Positions 1 through 10,303 are shown, numbered from the stretch's first letter. The stretch is 64,000 nucleotides of DNA from Leptothoe kymatousa TAU-MAC 1615 (GCF_018739865.1 NZ_JADOER010000012.1:62001-126000), one strand, 5' to 3'. Notes: generated from the letters alone by a model not told the origin. A program made the numbers and translations.

Positions 1-603
1 CCGTAAAACGAAGGTGGCTCCATCCGCGCCGGTGAGGGCGCGTGCCGCCCTGCGAACGATGGCGGTGATGTCATTTAAGGTATGGGCTAAGGAAAGTTCT
101 TGAATAATTTGGACTAGATATTCCAGGGGGGCATTACGTGCATTTTCAGTGAGTGGTGTAGGTTGTGTCGGCTCCGTCGGGGCGTGATGGTGACCGGGTG
201 GAATGATGGCTGGTTGGCCATGGGCCGCAGCTGGTTGTTTGGCACCTAGTTTTTGGAGCAGCGCGACTAGACGCCAAAGCTGATCCTTACGAATATAATC
301 TTCCACACCCTGGGAAATGAGGTTCAGCGCTTGGTCGTCGTCAATATGGTTGGAAACAAAAACGAAGGGGGTGTGGGGTACTTCCTGGCGGGCAATGGCC
401 CAGGCACTTGTTCCTGAAAGGTCGGGCACACCACTATCTGACAAAATGATGTCGACATTATTTTGGGTTAACCAATATTGATATTCGGCTTTGGTGGTCG
501 CTACTTGAATATCTGACGTAATCCCATGTCGACTAAGTTTAAATTGAAGCAGTTGACTGTCTGTAGCATTATCTTCCAAGTGAAGAATATGTAGTGCTTC
601 CAT
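1..603 (-). CDS. Two-component sensor/response regulator, REC-GAF (partial, C-terminus off the window)
   Basis: I translated this from the minus strand; the start codon is at 603 and the reading frame stays open to base 1 (201 codons). Residues 1-125 form a receiver domain: the acidic pair is E10-D11, the likely phosphorylated residue is D56 in the context ILSDSGVPD, and a Lys-Asp sits near the end of the domain. A Pro/His-rich linker follows. The stretch ending in GADGATFVLR is typical of the GAF domain found in cyanobacterial hybrid histidine kinases. A kinase domain probably follows outside the window, but this cannot be seen. The long spacer upstream should contain its promoter. Confidence 0.85.
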   Translation of the reverse strand, partial: MEALHILHLEDNATDSQLLQFKLSRHGITSDIQVATTKAEYQYWLTQNNVDIILSDSGVPDLSGTSAWAIARQEVPHTPFVFVSNHIDDDQALNLISQGVEDYIRKDQLWRLVALLQKLGAKQPAAAHGQPAIIPPGHHHAPTEPTQPTPLTENARNAPLEYLVQIIQELSLAHTLNDITAIVRRAARALTGADGATFVLR

Positions 604-1965
604 AGTGACAGTGACAAATATATTGTTTTGCTTTTCATTTAACCAAAATGCTGCTGAAAAAAACGTATCCAGAAGTCGACCTTATGCCAGATGCCATCGC
701 TCGTTGTTTTAAATAGCTTGTTGATGGACATGGTTTGCGGCTGAGGGCGGATAGCTAAGTTTGGTTTAGCGATGGGTTGGTGAGTGTGGGTGATACGGGC
801 AAGACCACCCAAATAAGAACCCCCGTGAACGCTAGGCTCACAGGGGTCCGAGTTAGATATAAGGGGTTAAGTAATACAGTAATCTGTTTACTTAAGATAT
901 AGGGTTCGAAATAGGACGTTATGCAATAAGTTGCTTTGTCTATGTGCCTACTCTAGCCTCGAGGAAGGTCGAACCACACCCTTTCAAAATCTGCCTATCG
1001 TTTTATTACATAAATATTAAGTTTCTTTAGTTGATGGTCGCCATCACTGTTGCGTGTTGCTACTGACCTTTAAAGGATATGCCTACAACTAAGCCTGTAG
1101 GCGCTGGGCAATTGTTGTGGCGGGGCTGTGCCTATTCATTCCCTTCGATGCCAATCCGGATAAAGTAAATATTTTTTCGGTGTCCGTTGTGTGTAGCGCT
1201 GGCGGAGGGCGTTATTGCCCTGGACACGAGGTTTTCCGGGCAGGATTGGCCTACGGCACGATACTCAATGGGATATCTCGTCCATCGGTAACGGCAATCG
1301 AATACACATTTAAAGCACAACAGCACCCAGAACGATCTACCTGAGAATCTCTTCTGTATTCAACAAGACTTTCTAGAGTTGTTATTTGAGTAAATAACAA
1401 GACTCTTTAGTGCAAGTGAGAAGAACTATCAGTGACCTGGTTGGGTGCTGGTATTGATCCATCAAACGATTCTATCGAACTATCGATTGTTGACCTCCTT
1501 TCGTTGTGTTTATGGGCTTTTCAGCTCATGTAATAAGCATATTCCCATGGGTGTTGAATCTCTCTTTTATGACATAAACGTTAATGTTGTTTGTTTTTGT
1601 TTCACGGAAAAGATAAGTCTCCTGGCGGGTGAAAATACTTTTTTGAAGTGAATATTGCTGGTTGGTGCAGTTATCGTGCTGTCAAAATAATGCGATCGCG
1701 CAGCATCCTTCTGCTAGCAACCTGTGGGTCCATTGTCCCCACAGTGGGCAATGTCAATCCTCCAGGCAGGGGATTTGCTGGTCAATATCCTGGGAGCGTA
1801 GTCGAAAGGACGCCTTGACCATGTTTGAGCGTCGACTCCGGTCAGCTCGCGAGCCATGGGGCATGCTGACATTGTCCTTGCAGATATTCTTTGCAGATAA
1901 AGCCTGAGTTCGGATCAGCAACGCCTAAAATACTAAAACTCAGTCTGGAATCTGGAGGATAGGGT
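604..1965. other. Gene-poor spacer of about 1.36 kb
   Basis: No convincing coding region was found. The short open frames here (for example 1117-1344, 1445-1651, 1662-1907) lack recognisable domains and clear ribosome binding sites. The left part carries two hairpins, at 819-847 and 867-895, described separately. A HIP1-type octamer lies near 1692. The right end holds the leader of the DUF4336 gene. Confidence 0.5.
819..1010 (-). ncRNA. Possible minus-strand small RNA ending in two hairpins
   Basis: Read on the minus strand, the segment contains a hairpin at 895-867 (12-bp stem with one bulge, 4-nt loop) followed by a GC-rich hairpin at 847-819 (10-bp stem, 9-nt loop). The sole irregular pair of the second stem is a G-U wobble on the minus-strand RNA but an unpaired C/A on the plus strand, so selection appears to act on the minus-strand transcript. 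A short U-rich tract (TCTTATTT) follows, as in a terminator. The 5' end is a guess and no known RNA family was recognised. Confidence 0.3.
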
Positions 1966-3159
1966 GTGTCTGAATCGCGGGCAGTGGAACGTTCCGCCGA
2001 TTGGTCGTGGCCATGGTGGCCGCTAGTGCCGTTGTACCCCTATGGGCAGCGCCGTACATTGCGTCGTGAAGTCATTGCCAATCAGGTTTGGACCTTCGAC
2101 CAAATGCAGGGCATTCTCTATGTCGTTGTGCCCATTCGTATGACTGTGGTGCGTTTGGCCTCAGGTGGTTTACTGGTCTATGCCCCGGTGGCCCCCACGG
2201 CCGAATGTATTCGCCTGGTGAATGAGCTGGTGGCCGACCATGGCGGGGTGAAATATATTGTTCTGCCAACGGTGACGGGGCTAGAACATAAGGTATTTGT
2301 GGGGCCGTTTGCCCGTAAGTTTCCCCAGGCGCAGGTGTATGTGGCGCGCCATCAGTGGAGTTTTCCCCTCAATTTGCCCCTCAGCTGGCTGGGGTTTCCC
2401 CTGGGGCGTACCCATTGGTTACCGGAAAATCCAGCCGATGCCCCCTTTGGGGATGAGTTTGACTATCGCATCTTGGGGCCGGTGAACTTGGGACTGGGGG
2501 CCTTTTCGGAGGTGGCGATGGTGCATCGGGCCTCTAAAACCTTGTTGGTGACCGACTCGGTGGTGTCGATTCCGGCGGATCCGCCCGCCATTGTGCAATT
2601 AGATAGCTATCCGTTACTGTTCCATGCCAAGGAAAATGCCGCCGATGAACCGGCAGATACGGTGGAAAACCGACGGAAGGGTTGGCAGCGCATCGCTTTA
2701 TTTGCCTTTTATTTTCGTCCCGATGCCCTGAAAGATCCCCAGTGGGGCCAGGTCTTGCAAGCGGCGAAAACGGCCTCGGACCGTTCGAAGCGGGCCTATT
2801 TTGGCCTATATCCCTTTGATTGGGACTATACCTGGCAGGAGTCGTTTGAGCGATTGAGTGGCAATGGTCGCCTGCTAGTGGCGCCAGTACTACAGTCGTT
2901 GATTTTTAATCGGGGGGCCAATGCGGTTTTGTCCTGGGCCAATGAGGTGTCTGGTCTGGCCTTCGATTCGATTATTCCTTGCCATTTGAGCGCGCCCATT
3001 CGGTCCGATGGGGAGACGTTTCGCCAGGCGTTTGCCTTTTTGGCGAGAGAAAATACGACGGGGCGCGGCGGGGACTTGCCGGAAGCTGATTTTGGTCTGC
3101 TCAATCGCATTAGTCAACAGCTGGAAAAGACACGCATTACCCCCCCTCCAGGGCCTTAG
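1966..3159 (+). CDS. DUF4336 domain protein (metallo-beta-lactamase-like fold)
   Basis: The protein has 397 residues. It starts at GTG 1966 and is preceded by a good GGAGG at about 1954-1958. The N-terminal half matches the DUF4336 family of cyanobacteria and plastids: a Trp/Pro-rich start, PYGQRRTLRRE, then a beta-rich core with IVLPTVTGLEHK and FPQAQVYVARHQWS. The family looks like a degenerate metallo-beta-lactamase fold. Its biochemical role is not established, and I do not see a full zinc-binding HxHxDH motif. No signal peptide or membrane segment is evident. Its stop overlaps the stop of the convergent TPR gene by 4 bases. Confidence 0.85.
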   Translation: MSESRAVERSADWSWPWWPLVPLYPYGQRRTLRREVIANQVWTFDQMQGILYVVVPIRMTVVRLASGGLLVYAPVAPTAECIRLVNELVADHGGVKYIVLPTVTGLEHKVFVGPFARKFPQAQVYVARHQWSFPLNLPLSWLGFPLGRTHWLPENPADAPFGDEFDYRILGPVNLGLGAFSEVAMVHRASKTLLVTDSVVSIPADPPAIVQLDSYPLLFHAKENAADEPADTVENRRKGWQRIALFAFYFRPDALKDPQWGQVLQAAKTASDRSKRAYFGLYPFDWDYTWQESFERLSGNGRLLVAPVLQSLIFNRGANAVLSWANEVSGLAFDSIIPCHLSAPIRSDGETFRQAFAFLARENTTGRGGDLPEADFGLLNRISQQLEKTRITPPPGP

Positions 3160-4223
3160 GCTTGCATTTGCCGAAATAATAGGGTGCTGTAAATCTGAAA
3201 TGCGGTGTCCCAATCGCTGGGTTTACGGCGGTTGAGGTCTAAATAGACTTTTATATAGGGCAGGAGGGGCATCATTTCCAATGCGCCCTGGCCAAAGTTG
3301 GTAAAGTCGGTCTGCTGTGGACAGTGGGTCGCTCGGTTAATGTGCTGGAGTAGCCCATTCCAGCGAATGCGGGTGGAGGTGAGGTTGGTCTGGTCGGGGA
3401 CGAGGGCAACGCTGTTGCGAAATTCATAGGTGCGATCGCAGCCCCGCAAAATAATCTTCCGACCATGGATGTGCAAATCCATCACCTGGGCGTAGTCCTG
3501 CACCAGTTCCTTCCGTTTCGATTTACCCCAGGCCGTCTTATCACTCACCTCCTCAAACACGGGCAGCTGCGCCCGAATAATTTGGCTAATCTCCGACCAA
3601 TCAAACTGGATTGACCCCATTTGCCCCGTCGGGCTTTGGCACACCACAGCCGGTTGGGGCGTCAGGGTACGAAAATGCTTAATCTCGAATACCTGTACCT
3701 TTTTAAGTTCCTCAATGGTGGCCCACGTTGCGGGCACACCGGCGGCCTGCAAGGCTTCACCGTAGTACTTCATTTCACCGATGGAGCCCGTTCGTTGCAG
3801 TCTGAGCCCTTGCTTCGGCAGCTGCAATCGGGCCATGTACGGATCAATGCGTAGCACCTCGGCCATGGCCACCGCCGCCTGTTTCGCATCGTCTGGCGGC
3901 ATAATCGCTAGCAGTCCAGGGTCGTCACTACCCAATACGGCTGTGGCTTCGTCCAGGTCGGCCTGCCGGCTTGCTTCCCGTGCCTGCTGCACCCGTTTCA
4001 GTCCAGAGCGAGCCTGCCCCATCAGCTTTGGATTATTCACCCGTTTCAGAAACGTCAGATAGGTTTTTTCCGCCGCATCCCACTGCAGCGTGCCTTCCTG
4101 TAAGCGACCAATGGAGAGCAGCACCAGCGGATCCTTCGGTGAGGCCTTACGCCACTGTTTAATTAGCTGAGTGGCACGGCGATAGTCCTGGGCGTCAAGG
4201 GCAGCAGTGACAAGTTGATGCAT
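3156..4223 (-). CDS. TPR-containing protein of unknown function
   Basis: The frame is open from 4298; I prefer the Met at 4223 (355 residues, beginning MHQLVTAALD). No choice of start has a well-spaced Shine-Dalgarno, so the start is uncertain. The first ~75 residues form two TPR-like helical hairpins (ALDAQDYRRATQLIKQW and a following WDAAEKTYLTFL). The remainder is a mixed alpha/beta region unlike any enzyme I recognise. The protein looks cytosolic. It is convergent with the DUF4336 gene, and the stops overlap by 4 bases. Confidence 0.75.
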   Translation of the reverse strand: MHQLVTAALDAQDYRRATQLIKQWRKASPKDPLVLLSIGRLQEGTLQWDAAEKTYLTFLKRVNNPKLMGQARSGLKRVQQAREASRQADLDEATAVLGSDDPGLLAIMPPDDAKQAAVAMAEVLRIDPYMARLQLPKQGLRLQRTGSIGEMKYYGEALQAAGVPATWATIEELKKVQVFEIKHFRTLTPQPAVVCQSPTGQMGSIQFDWSEISQIIRAQLPVFEEVSDKTAWGKSKRKELVQDYAQVMDLHIHGRKIILRGCDRTYEFRNSVALVPDQTNLTSTRIRWNGLLQHINRATHCPQQTDFTNFGQGALEMMPLLPYIKVYLDLNRRKPSDWDTAFQIYSTLLFRQMQA

Positions 4224-4339
4224 GGGCGGGCAATGGCAAAAGACCAAATCCTCCCCATTGTAATCAAGGGCCATTGTAATCATGGGGATGATTCTCAACC
4301 GTCCCGCTAGAATAAGGTCAGAAAATTTGCCCCTGCCCC

Positions 4340-5614
4340 ATGCGTAAGCTCTCCTTTTTGACCCAGCTATTCATGACTAGTGTGATGGGGGTGGCCATTG
4401 GGCTGAGTTTGGGCTGGACAAAACAGGCCACCACCGAGGAGCCAGTGGTAAAGACCGATGGTGCTCTGGAGGCCGACGGTGCAACGGCGACCGCTGCCAT
4501 GGAGTTTTTGGTCTTGGCCGGTGGTGGGGCCCCCGGCTATAACGAAATTGCCCTCGAAAAAAACGTACGTTACTTTCAGCGCACCCTTGCCGCATTGGGC
4601 ATTGATTTAAACACCGCTCGTCAGTATTTTGCCAATGGCAACGATGGGCAACCGACGGTGCGCTATCTCAATTTTTTAGGGCAAGAGCAGTTTAAACCCC
4701 CCGAAATTGATAATCTCGATGGTCCGGCCACGGTGGACAATGCCCAACAATGGTTTGAAAACTTAGCTCAAAAGTCATCCCCCTGCCCCGCGTTTTTCTA
4801 TTTCACGGGCCACGGAGCCTACAACCGAGAGAACGTTGACAACAACTCCATGATTCTTTGGGAAGAACAGCTGGTCTCCGTACAGCAGCTAGCTGGCTGG
4901 CTGGATCAGCTACCCCCCGATCAGCCCTTTGTCACCATGATGGCCCAATGTTTTTCGGGCTCCTTTGCCAATCTTATTTACGAGCAGGGAAATCCTGAGA
5001 ACCCTGTTGCCCTACAAACCCGCTGTGGCTTCTTTGCCACCGTCGCCGAGCGGCCCTCGGTGGGATGTACCCCAGCGGTGAACGAAGCCGACTACCGCGA
5101 CTATAGTTCTAGCTTTTTTGCCGGACTTAGCGGCCTTGACCGCACAGGTCAGCCAGTAGAGTCTGCCGACTATAACAACGATGGTGTGGTGGCCTATGCC
5201 GAGGCCCATGCCTTTGCCAAGGTGGATGAAGAGACAACAGACTGGCCTGTTTCGACCTTAGAAGTGTGGCTGCAAAAACAAGCAGGCGAAGAGAAAATTG
5301 ATGAGATTTTTTCCCAGCCCATGGAGCGTTGGCTAGTGGGTGCACCAGCACAGCGCCAGTATGTGATTCGGGGGCTAAGTGAAAAGCTTGGGCTAGAATT
5401 AAACAAGTCTTATACCGACCAAATGCCTCCAGTGGATTTTGAATCGGTAACAGGTGCCTATTGGGTCCGTCTAGGCATGGAATTGATTAATGTTGCCGTG
5501 ACCCAAGAGATTCTTCAAGGGAGTAATGCTGAGGAGCAAGAGATTCTCCATAGGCTGGTCAAATGTGAGGATGGATCTTTCCTCACCCCATTAGAAGAGC
5601 AAAAACGGTCTTAA
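4340..5614 (+). CDS. Secreted caspase-like (clan CD) cysteine peptidase with an EF-hand loop
   Basis: The protein has 424 residues. An N-terminal hydrophobic segment (residues 5-25) looks like a signal peptide or anchor. The catalytic dyad expected of caspase/legumain-fold peptidases is visible: H158 in YFTGHGA and C204 in MAQCFSGSF. After the catalytic region, residues 277-288 read DYNNDGVVAYAE, a canonical 12-residue EF-hand loop with acidic or amide residues at positions 1, 3, 5 and 12 and Gly at 6. This suggests calcium-dependent activity, as in some metacaspases (inference). The C-terminal ~100 residues are unassigned. Substrate and cleavage specificity cannot be told from the sequence. 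Confidence 0.75.
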   Translation: MRKLSFLTQLFMTSVMGVAIGLSLGWTKQATTEEPVVKTDGALEADGATATAAMEFLVLAGGGAPGYNEIALEKNVRYFQRTLAALGIDLNTARQYFANGNDGQPTVRYLNFLGQEQFKPPEIDNLDGPATVDNAQQWFENLAQKSSPCPAFFYFTGHGAYNRENVDNNSMILWEEQLVSVQQLAGWLDQLPPDQPFVTMMAQCFSGSFANLIYEQGNPENPVALQTRCGFFATVAERPSVGCTPAVNEADYRDYSSSFFAGLSGLDRTGQPVESADYNNDGVVAYAEAHAFAKVDEETTDWPVSTLEVWLQKQAGEEKIDEIFSQPMERWLVGAPAQRQYVIRGLSEKLGLELNKSYTDQMPPVDFESVTGAYWVRLGMELINVAVTQEILQGSNAEEQEILHRLVKCEDGSFLTPLEEQKRS

Positions 5615-5653
5615 AAGTCGTACACTCTCAAAACCATTGGCATGTAGTACGCG

Positions 5654-5872
5654 CTATATGCCGAATATTGCACTAATAAGACTCCCCACAAGGCTAATGG
5701 CAAGACCTACTAAAAACCATAGCATTATGGCTCTACAGAGATTGACCACATTGCGATTGCCATGGCCATAGGCAAACATTACAAAAGCAATGATGTTAAC
5801 AATTGGGATGACGGCCAACAAAATCAGCCAAAACCAATCCCAAACTCCTACGGTTTCCATAGATCGCCCCAT
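5654..5872 (-). CDS. Small two-helix membrane protein
   Basis: The protein has 72 residues and two predicted membrane helices (about residues 12-35 and 46-70), with a short polar loop containing YGHGNRN between them. It resembles the small two-helix membrane proteins found in many bacteria in which a PIVNII motif ends the first helix. Function is unknown. It lies alone between the caspase-like gene and glgA and is convergent with the former. Confidence 0.6.
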   Translation of the reverse strand: MGRSMETVGVWDWFWLILLAVIPIVNIIAFVMFAYGHGNRNVVNLCRAIMLWFLVGLAISLVGSLISAIFGI

Positions 5873-5988
5873 TGGTTAAATACGCAATTTTCCATATCTG
5901 ACCCTCCATGGCAGATATTCTACAAGAAACTACAGTGCGTAGTAGTGAATTACGTAATACGGGTAGAGCGAATCTTAGCAAGCGGACT

Positions 5989-7428
5989 TTAGGGGGTTTT
6001 CTTAGGTTCGATTACCAGTTTTCCACCATATTCTGTTGGAATCTGACTCTCATGGGACAGACCCTTGATATCGCTGTAGAGCTTGATATATTCAATGGCA
6101 GAATTTTCCCAGCTAAAGTTCTCTGCCATGCCACGCTGCTGTAGCTTTTTCCAGAAAGGCTTGTATTGGAACCCTTCCCAGGCACGCACCATGCAGGTAA
6201 AGAGATCCAGGGGCTCATAGCGGTCAAAGCAGTAGCCAGTTCCTGCCTCATTGACCGGATCGTGATGGCTCACCGTATCCACCAGGCCACCGGTGCGGCG
6301 CACGATGGGCACACAGCCGTAGCGCATGGCAATCATTTGGCTAATGCCGCAGGGCTCAAATTTCGAGGGCATTAAGAAGGCATCGGCACCAGCGTAAATC
6401 TTTTGGGCGAGCTGACCGCTATACATCAGATATACCGACACCCGGCCAGGGTAGCGATTGGATAGCTCCCACAGTTGAGTTTCGTAGTGGCGATTGCCCG
6501 AACCCAAAAGCACTAGCTGGGTATCGGTGTAGGCCAAAAAGCGATCGATGGTTTGCAAAATCAGGTCGATGCCCTTTTGCTCCACTAGACGGCTGACCAA
6601 ACCAATGAGAAAACGGCTATCGTCTACTTCTAGGCCCATTTCTTGCTGGAGGGCCGTTTTATTGATGGCGCGTTTTTCTAGGGTTTCTGCGGTGTAGGTT
6701 TGGGCAATTTGTTCATCGGTGGCCGGGTTAAAGGCTTCTAGGTCAATGCCGTTGACAATGCCGCTCAGTTTTTCATTGACATAGGACAATAGGCCCTCTA
6801 GCTTTTCACCATATTCCTTGGTTTGAATTTGTTGGGCATAGGTGGGGGAAACGGCATTGACCCGGTCGGCATATAGGAGCGCGGCAGCCATGGTGCTGTC
6901 GCCTTGCATATACCAGGGGCACCAGGTGATTTTGTCGAGCTTCCAGCGCCAGGGACCTTGGTAAGCGAGGTTGTGGATAGTAAAGACGGTGGAAATTTCT
7001 GGTGACTGGTGCATCCACACTGGCAGCATGCCCGTATGCCAGTCGTGGCAATGAAGAACGTCGGGTTTCCAGTAGTTCCAGCAAAATTCGGCGGCGCCAT
7101 TGGCAAAAAAGGTAAAGCGCCAGTCTTCATCTTTAGTGCCGTAGATTTCCTCGGAGTCAAAGGCGGGGTGGCCAAAGAGATAGAGGGGGACGTCTGACTT
7201 GGGGAGGGTGGTTTCGTAGACGCCAAAGGCATTGAACATGGCGTAGCCCCACCAGATGGGTTCCTCGGGGATGTCTACTTTTTTGCCCATGAAGCCGTAG
7301 TAGGGCATAAGAATGCGAACATCGTGCCCCATGGCTCGTAGAGCTTTGGGTAATGTGCCGACCACATCCCCCATGCCGCCTACTTTTGCTAAGGGTGCAG
7401 CTTCTGCAGCCACAAATAAAATTCGCAT
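5989..7428 (-). CDS. glgA: Glycogen synthase (ADP-glucose type)
   Basis: The protein has 479 residues, the normal length for a GT5 starch/glycogen synthase. It transfers glucose from ADP-glucose to the non-reducing end of alpha-1,4-glucan. The N-terminus carries the ADP-glucose-binding KVGG motif (residues 15-18), and the C-terminal GT-B half carries PSKFEPCG (about 354-361) followed by the TGGLVDTV signature. It is transcribed alone. Cyanobacteria often carry two glgA genes; whether this is the GlgA1 or GlgA2 type needs a tree. Confidence 0.95.
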   Translation of the reverse strand: MRILFVAAEAAPLAKVGGMGDVVGTLPKALRAMGHDVRILMPYYGFMGKKVDIPEEPIWWGYAMFNAFGVYETTLPKSDVPLYLFGHPAFDSEEIYGTKDEDWRFTFFANGAAEFCWNYWKPDVLHCHDWHTGMLPVWMHQSPEISTVFTIHNLAYQGPWRWKLDKITWCPWYMQGDSTMAAALLYADRVNAVSPTYAQQIQTKEYGEKLEGLLSYVNEKLSGIVNGIDLEAFNPATDEQIAQTYTAETLEKRAINKTALQQEMGLEVDDSRFLIGLVSRLVEQKGIDLILQTIDRFLAYTDTQLVLLGSGNRHYETQLWELSNRYPGRVSVYLMYSGQLAQKIYAGADAFLMPSKFEPCGISQMIAMRYGCVPIVRRTGGLVDTVSHHDPVNEAGTGYCFDRYEPLDLFTCMVRAWEGFQYKPFWKKLQQRGMAENFSWENSAIEYIKLYSDIKGLSHESQIPTEYGGKLVIEPKKTP

Positions 7429-7534
7429 TACGTTTCTGATGCCCCGTTAATTAAACCCGTCATCCACGGGATCAAGTCTAGATGGGGATTGGCCCTGTGC
7501 ATAGTGCTTAAGCCTACGGAAGGGGGTTTTAAAA

Positions 7535-7572
7535 AAATGTTAGGGGTGTTGCACGCAACGCCCCTAACATTT
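7535..7572 (-). terminator. Strong hairpin terminator after hemC
   Basis: AATGTTAGGGG-type arms form a stem of about 17 bp with a single wobble and a tight loop. A run of seven Ts follows on the minus strand, which is the direction of hemC (stop at 7606). The plus strand also has a T-rich tail, but no plus-strand gene reads into it. Confidence 0.85.
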
Positions 7573-7605
7573 CTTTTGCCCTATTAACTGGTACGACGTT
7601 GGCAA

Positions 7606-8562
7606 TTAACGGGTTTCGGCTGCGATCGCATCCAAAATTTCCTGGGCACCCGCATCTTTCGCCCGCTTCGCTAAGGTATTGCCCATCTCATCCGCCTGAT
7701 CCACAGAGCCAGAGATCGTATCTTTTACCAAGGTTTGCCCATCGAGGCTAGCCACAATGCCGGTCAACGTCAGGTTGTCACCTTCGATTACGGTGTTGAC
7801 GCCAATGGGGACCTGGCAGCCGCCCTCTAGCTCGCGCAGAAATGCACGCTCTGCATAGCAGCGCTGGGCCGTGGGCACATGCTCAAGCGTTTTAATCACG
7901 GCAAGAATTTCGTCATCATTGGTGCGGCACTCAATGCCTAGGGCACCTTGGCCAACGGCGTGGAGAGAAATCGAGGCAGGCACCACCTGCTGGATGCGAT
8001 CGCCCATGTCCAAACGCTTGAGGCCAGCTACCGCCAGAATGATGGCATCGTACTGACCTTCATCGAGCTTGCGCAGGCGAGTATTGAGGTTGCCGCGAAT
8101 GTCTTTAAATTGAAACGATGGGAAGTGATGGCGTAGCTGGGCCAAACGGCGCAGGGATGAGGTGCCAATAATGGCGCCCTCGGGCAGCTGATCGAGGGTT
8201 TTGCCAGCATGCTTTGCGTGCACCACCAGGGCATCTGCAGGGTCTTCGCGCTCAGTCACACAGCCGAGCATCAGCCCCTCAGGCAGGCGGGTGGGCAAAT
8301 CTTTCAGGGAATGAACGGCAAAATCAATGGTGCCGTTGAGCATGTCATCTTCTAGCTCTTGGGTAAACAAACCCTTGTCGCCAATTTTCGAAAGGGACAC
8401 ATCTAGAATTTTGTCCCCTTTGCTCTCCATGGTTTTAACTTCAAAGTTAATGTCAGGGAAGCGTTTCTGTAGCTCACCCTGGACCCAGTGGGTTTGCACT
8501 AGGGCAAGCTGACTTTTACGAGAACCAATCCGAATAGTGCGGGTTGCTACATTTGGGGACAT
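7606..8562 (-). CDS. hemC: Hydroxymethylbilane synthase (porphobilinogen deaminase)
   Basis: The protein has 318 residues, the expected length. It polymerises four porphobilinogens into hydroxymethylbilane on the path to haem and chlorophyll. It begins with the family signature [15 protein letters not shown]. The catalytic Asp is D88 (HSLKDLP), the tetrapyrrole-binding arginines lie in [12 protein letters not shown], and C249 in [10 protein letters not shown] attaches the dipyrromethane cofactor. It is monocistronic, with a strong terminator directly after it. A divergent TPR gene begins 234 bp upstream. Confidence 0.97.
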   Translation of the reverse strand: MSPNVATRTIRIGSRKSQLALVQTHWVQGELQKRFPDINFEVKTMESKGDKILDVSLSKIGDKGLFTQELEDDMLNGTIDFAVHSLKDLPTRLPEGLMLGCVTEREDPADALVVHAKHAGKTLDQLPEGAIIGTSSLRRLAQLRHHFPSFQFKDIRGNLNTRLRKLDEGQYDAIILAVAGLKRLDMGDRIQQVVPASISLHAVGQGALGIECRTNDDEILAVIKTLEHVPTAQRCYAERAFLRELEGGCQVPIGVNTVIEGDNLTLTGIVASLDGQTLVKDTISGSVDQADEMGNTLAKRAKDAGAQEILDAIAAETR

Positions 8563-8796
8563 AGTTAACAGATTTGTTATGGTGAATTAGCCAGCACCCG
8601 CTGGCCGGACGACGTGCCGCTGCTGCCGTACTAAAGGTTAGGCACGTTCAGAATGGTTGTTTTTCCGTAAAGCAAGTTACGGGGTTTCAACTTGAACGTG
8701 GTTTAGTAGCAACGACAAAAAATACACAAGATCTTAAGATTACAGCACCGATGGCCGCTCACGGTCGCTAACCCTTGCGAGTACAAAGTTCTGTAA

Positions 8797-10278
8797 ATGA
8801 GTGTTGATTTTAATTTACGTAAGCAATTGTTGTTGAAACGACAGCCCCAACGAATATTTGGTTTTCTCGGTACTCTGGTTTTAGCGATCGCAGGCACCCT
8901 ATCTTTGCCAGCCTATGCCCAGCGCATCGATCCAGTCTTATTAGATGCATTCCTGACGGATCCCCTCGTTGCAGAACCGAAGGATCCGCTGGTGCCAGAT
9001 ACGACGGTAGAACGGACGTTGAGTCCCTTAGAGCTCTACGAAATAGAGCTAGAACTGTTTCAAATGGATGCCCAAGCCCAGCAGCTGTTGCTTGATGGCC
9101 AGTCGGATGAGGCCTTTGCCCTGTGGATCCGGGAGGTGCAGCTGCGGCGTTTGTTTGGTGTCGAAGCCGAGCTCGAAGCGCTGGAGCGCATTGGCCAGCA
9201 GGCGTGGAATGGGCAGCGTGATCAAGAAATTCGGTTGATGGCAGCCCGGGTCAAGCGCATTTGGTTGGCGGAAAAGGCCATCGCGTCCCTGGAAAGAGTG
9301 GAAACCCTAGCCAGGATTGCCCAGATTTTGCGCATGCGCGATACGTCCACTGAGATTTATCAGCAGCTGATTGCCATGACCGCCGCCGAAGATCAGCATG
9401 CTTGGCAGGTGGTGCTGGCCGATCACTACTTGCAGTGGTTTGATTTTGCCAATGCGGCCCAGCTCTATACGACATTGGCCGAACGGGCGAAAACCCAGGG
9501 CAATACCCTGGAACGTACGGAGTACTTAAAGCACCTGATTTATAGCCACCAAGAGGCGAAACAATATGCCCAAGCACTGCCGGCCCAGGCTGAATTACTG
9601 AGTCTTTATCGGACCACCGGCCAGAGCGATCGCGAACCCCCCCTGGAAATAGATATGGCTCGTAATTTTCGGGCCATGGGTGTCTATTCCAAAGCGGTGG
9701 ACTATTACCAGCTAGCCTATGCCACGGCCCAAAAGCTAGAACTTTACGGCCATGTGAGCACGGTCCTCAAAGACTTGGGCGACCTATATGCCGAGCAGGG
9801 GCTTACCAATGAAGCCCTGAGCATCTATAACTTGCTGGTGCGCGCGGAGCAGCAAGCCTATAACCAGTTCGGCATTCTGGAGGCATACGATCGCCTGGGG
9901 CAGCTATACCTCAATATTGGGGATACTGAGAACGCGTTGATTGCCTTTAGGGCAGGGGTGGCGTTTTCAGAATCGTTACAATATCGCGAGGCCTATTTTC
10001 GAGGGGAGGTGGCCAAGCTCAGTTTAGGGGCTGACCCGCAGCCGCAGCCATCCCCAACGGATCCGTCCCTAGGGGATACGTTGCGCGACGATTTGCGGGA
10101 CAATCCCCCATTTGATGCGAGCCCTGTGGAAATTGAGCCCATGGATCCTGACCCTGTGGAGGAAGCGGCACCAGACGAACCCGCTGTGCCAGCAGCGCCG
10201 CCCGAAGTGGAAATTATTACGGATGAGACGGTGGAGGTGGAAGGCGCCCCGGACCTAGAGGACATTACGACCCCCTAG
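8797..10278 (+). CDS. Exported TPR-repeat protein
   Basis: The protein has 493 residues. Residues 20-42 form a signal peptide (FLGTLVLAIAGTLSLPAYA, cleavage near AYAQ). The mature part is mostly helical, with TPR units clearest at about 230-400 (for example SKAVDYYQLAYATAQKL and NEALSIYNLLVRAEQQA). The last ~80 residues are Pro/Glu/Asp-rich and probably disordered. The role is unknown; periplasmic TPR proteins usually act as scaffolds. The gene is divergent from hemC. A convergent TauE/SafE gene ends just downstream. Confidence 0.8.
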   Translation: MSVDFNLRKQLLLKRQPQRIFGFLGTLVLAIAGTLSLPAYAQRIDPVLLDAFLTDPLVAEPKDPLVPDTTVERTLSPLELYEIELELFQMDAQAQQLLLDGQSDEAFALWIREVQLRRLFGVEAELEALERIGQQAWNGQRDQEIRLMAARVKRIWLAEKAIASLERVETLARIAQILRMRDTSTEIYQQLIAMTAAEDQHAWQVVLADHYLQWFDFANAAQLYTTLAERAKTQGNTLERTEYLKHLIYSHQEAKQYAQALPAQAELLSLYRTTGQSDREPPLEIDMARNFRAMGVYSKAVDYYQLAYATAQKLELYGHVSTVLKDLGDLYAEQGLTNEALSIYNLLVRAEQQAYNQFGILEAYDRLGQLYLNIGDTENALIAFRAGVAFSESLQYREAYFRGEVAKLSLGADPQPQPSPTDPSLGDTLRDDLRDNPPFDASPVEIEPMDPDPVEEAAPDEPAVPAAPPEVEIITDETVEVEGAPDLEDITTP

Positions 10279-10303
10279 GCTGCATCGCGTAACGCCGGGG
10301 CTG

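Noticed and set aside
891-917. Possible tRNA (GGGTTCGAA-like T-arm near 901-910)
   Set aside because: No acceptor stem, anticodon arm or CCA-like end could be paired around it on either strand.
1117-1344. Open frames in the left spacer (1117-1344, 1445-1651, 1662-1907 and antisense ones)
   Set aside because: No domain, no good ribosome binding site, unusual amino-acid content, and several overlap on opposite strands.
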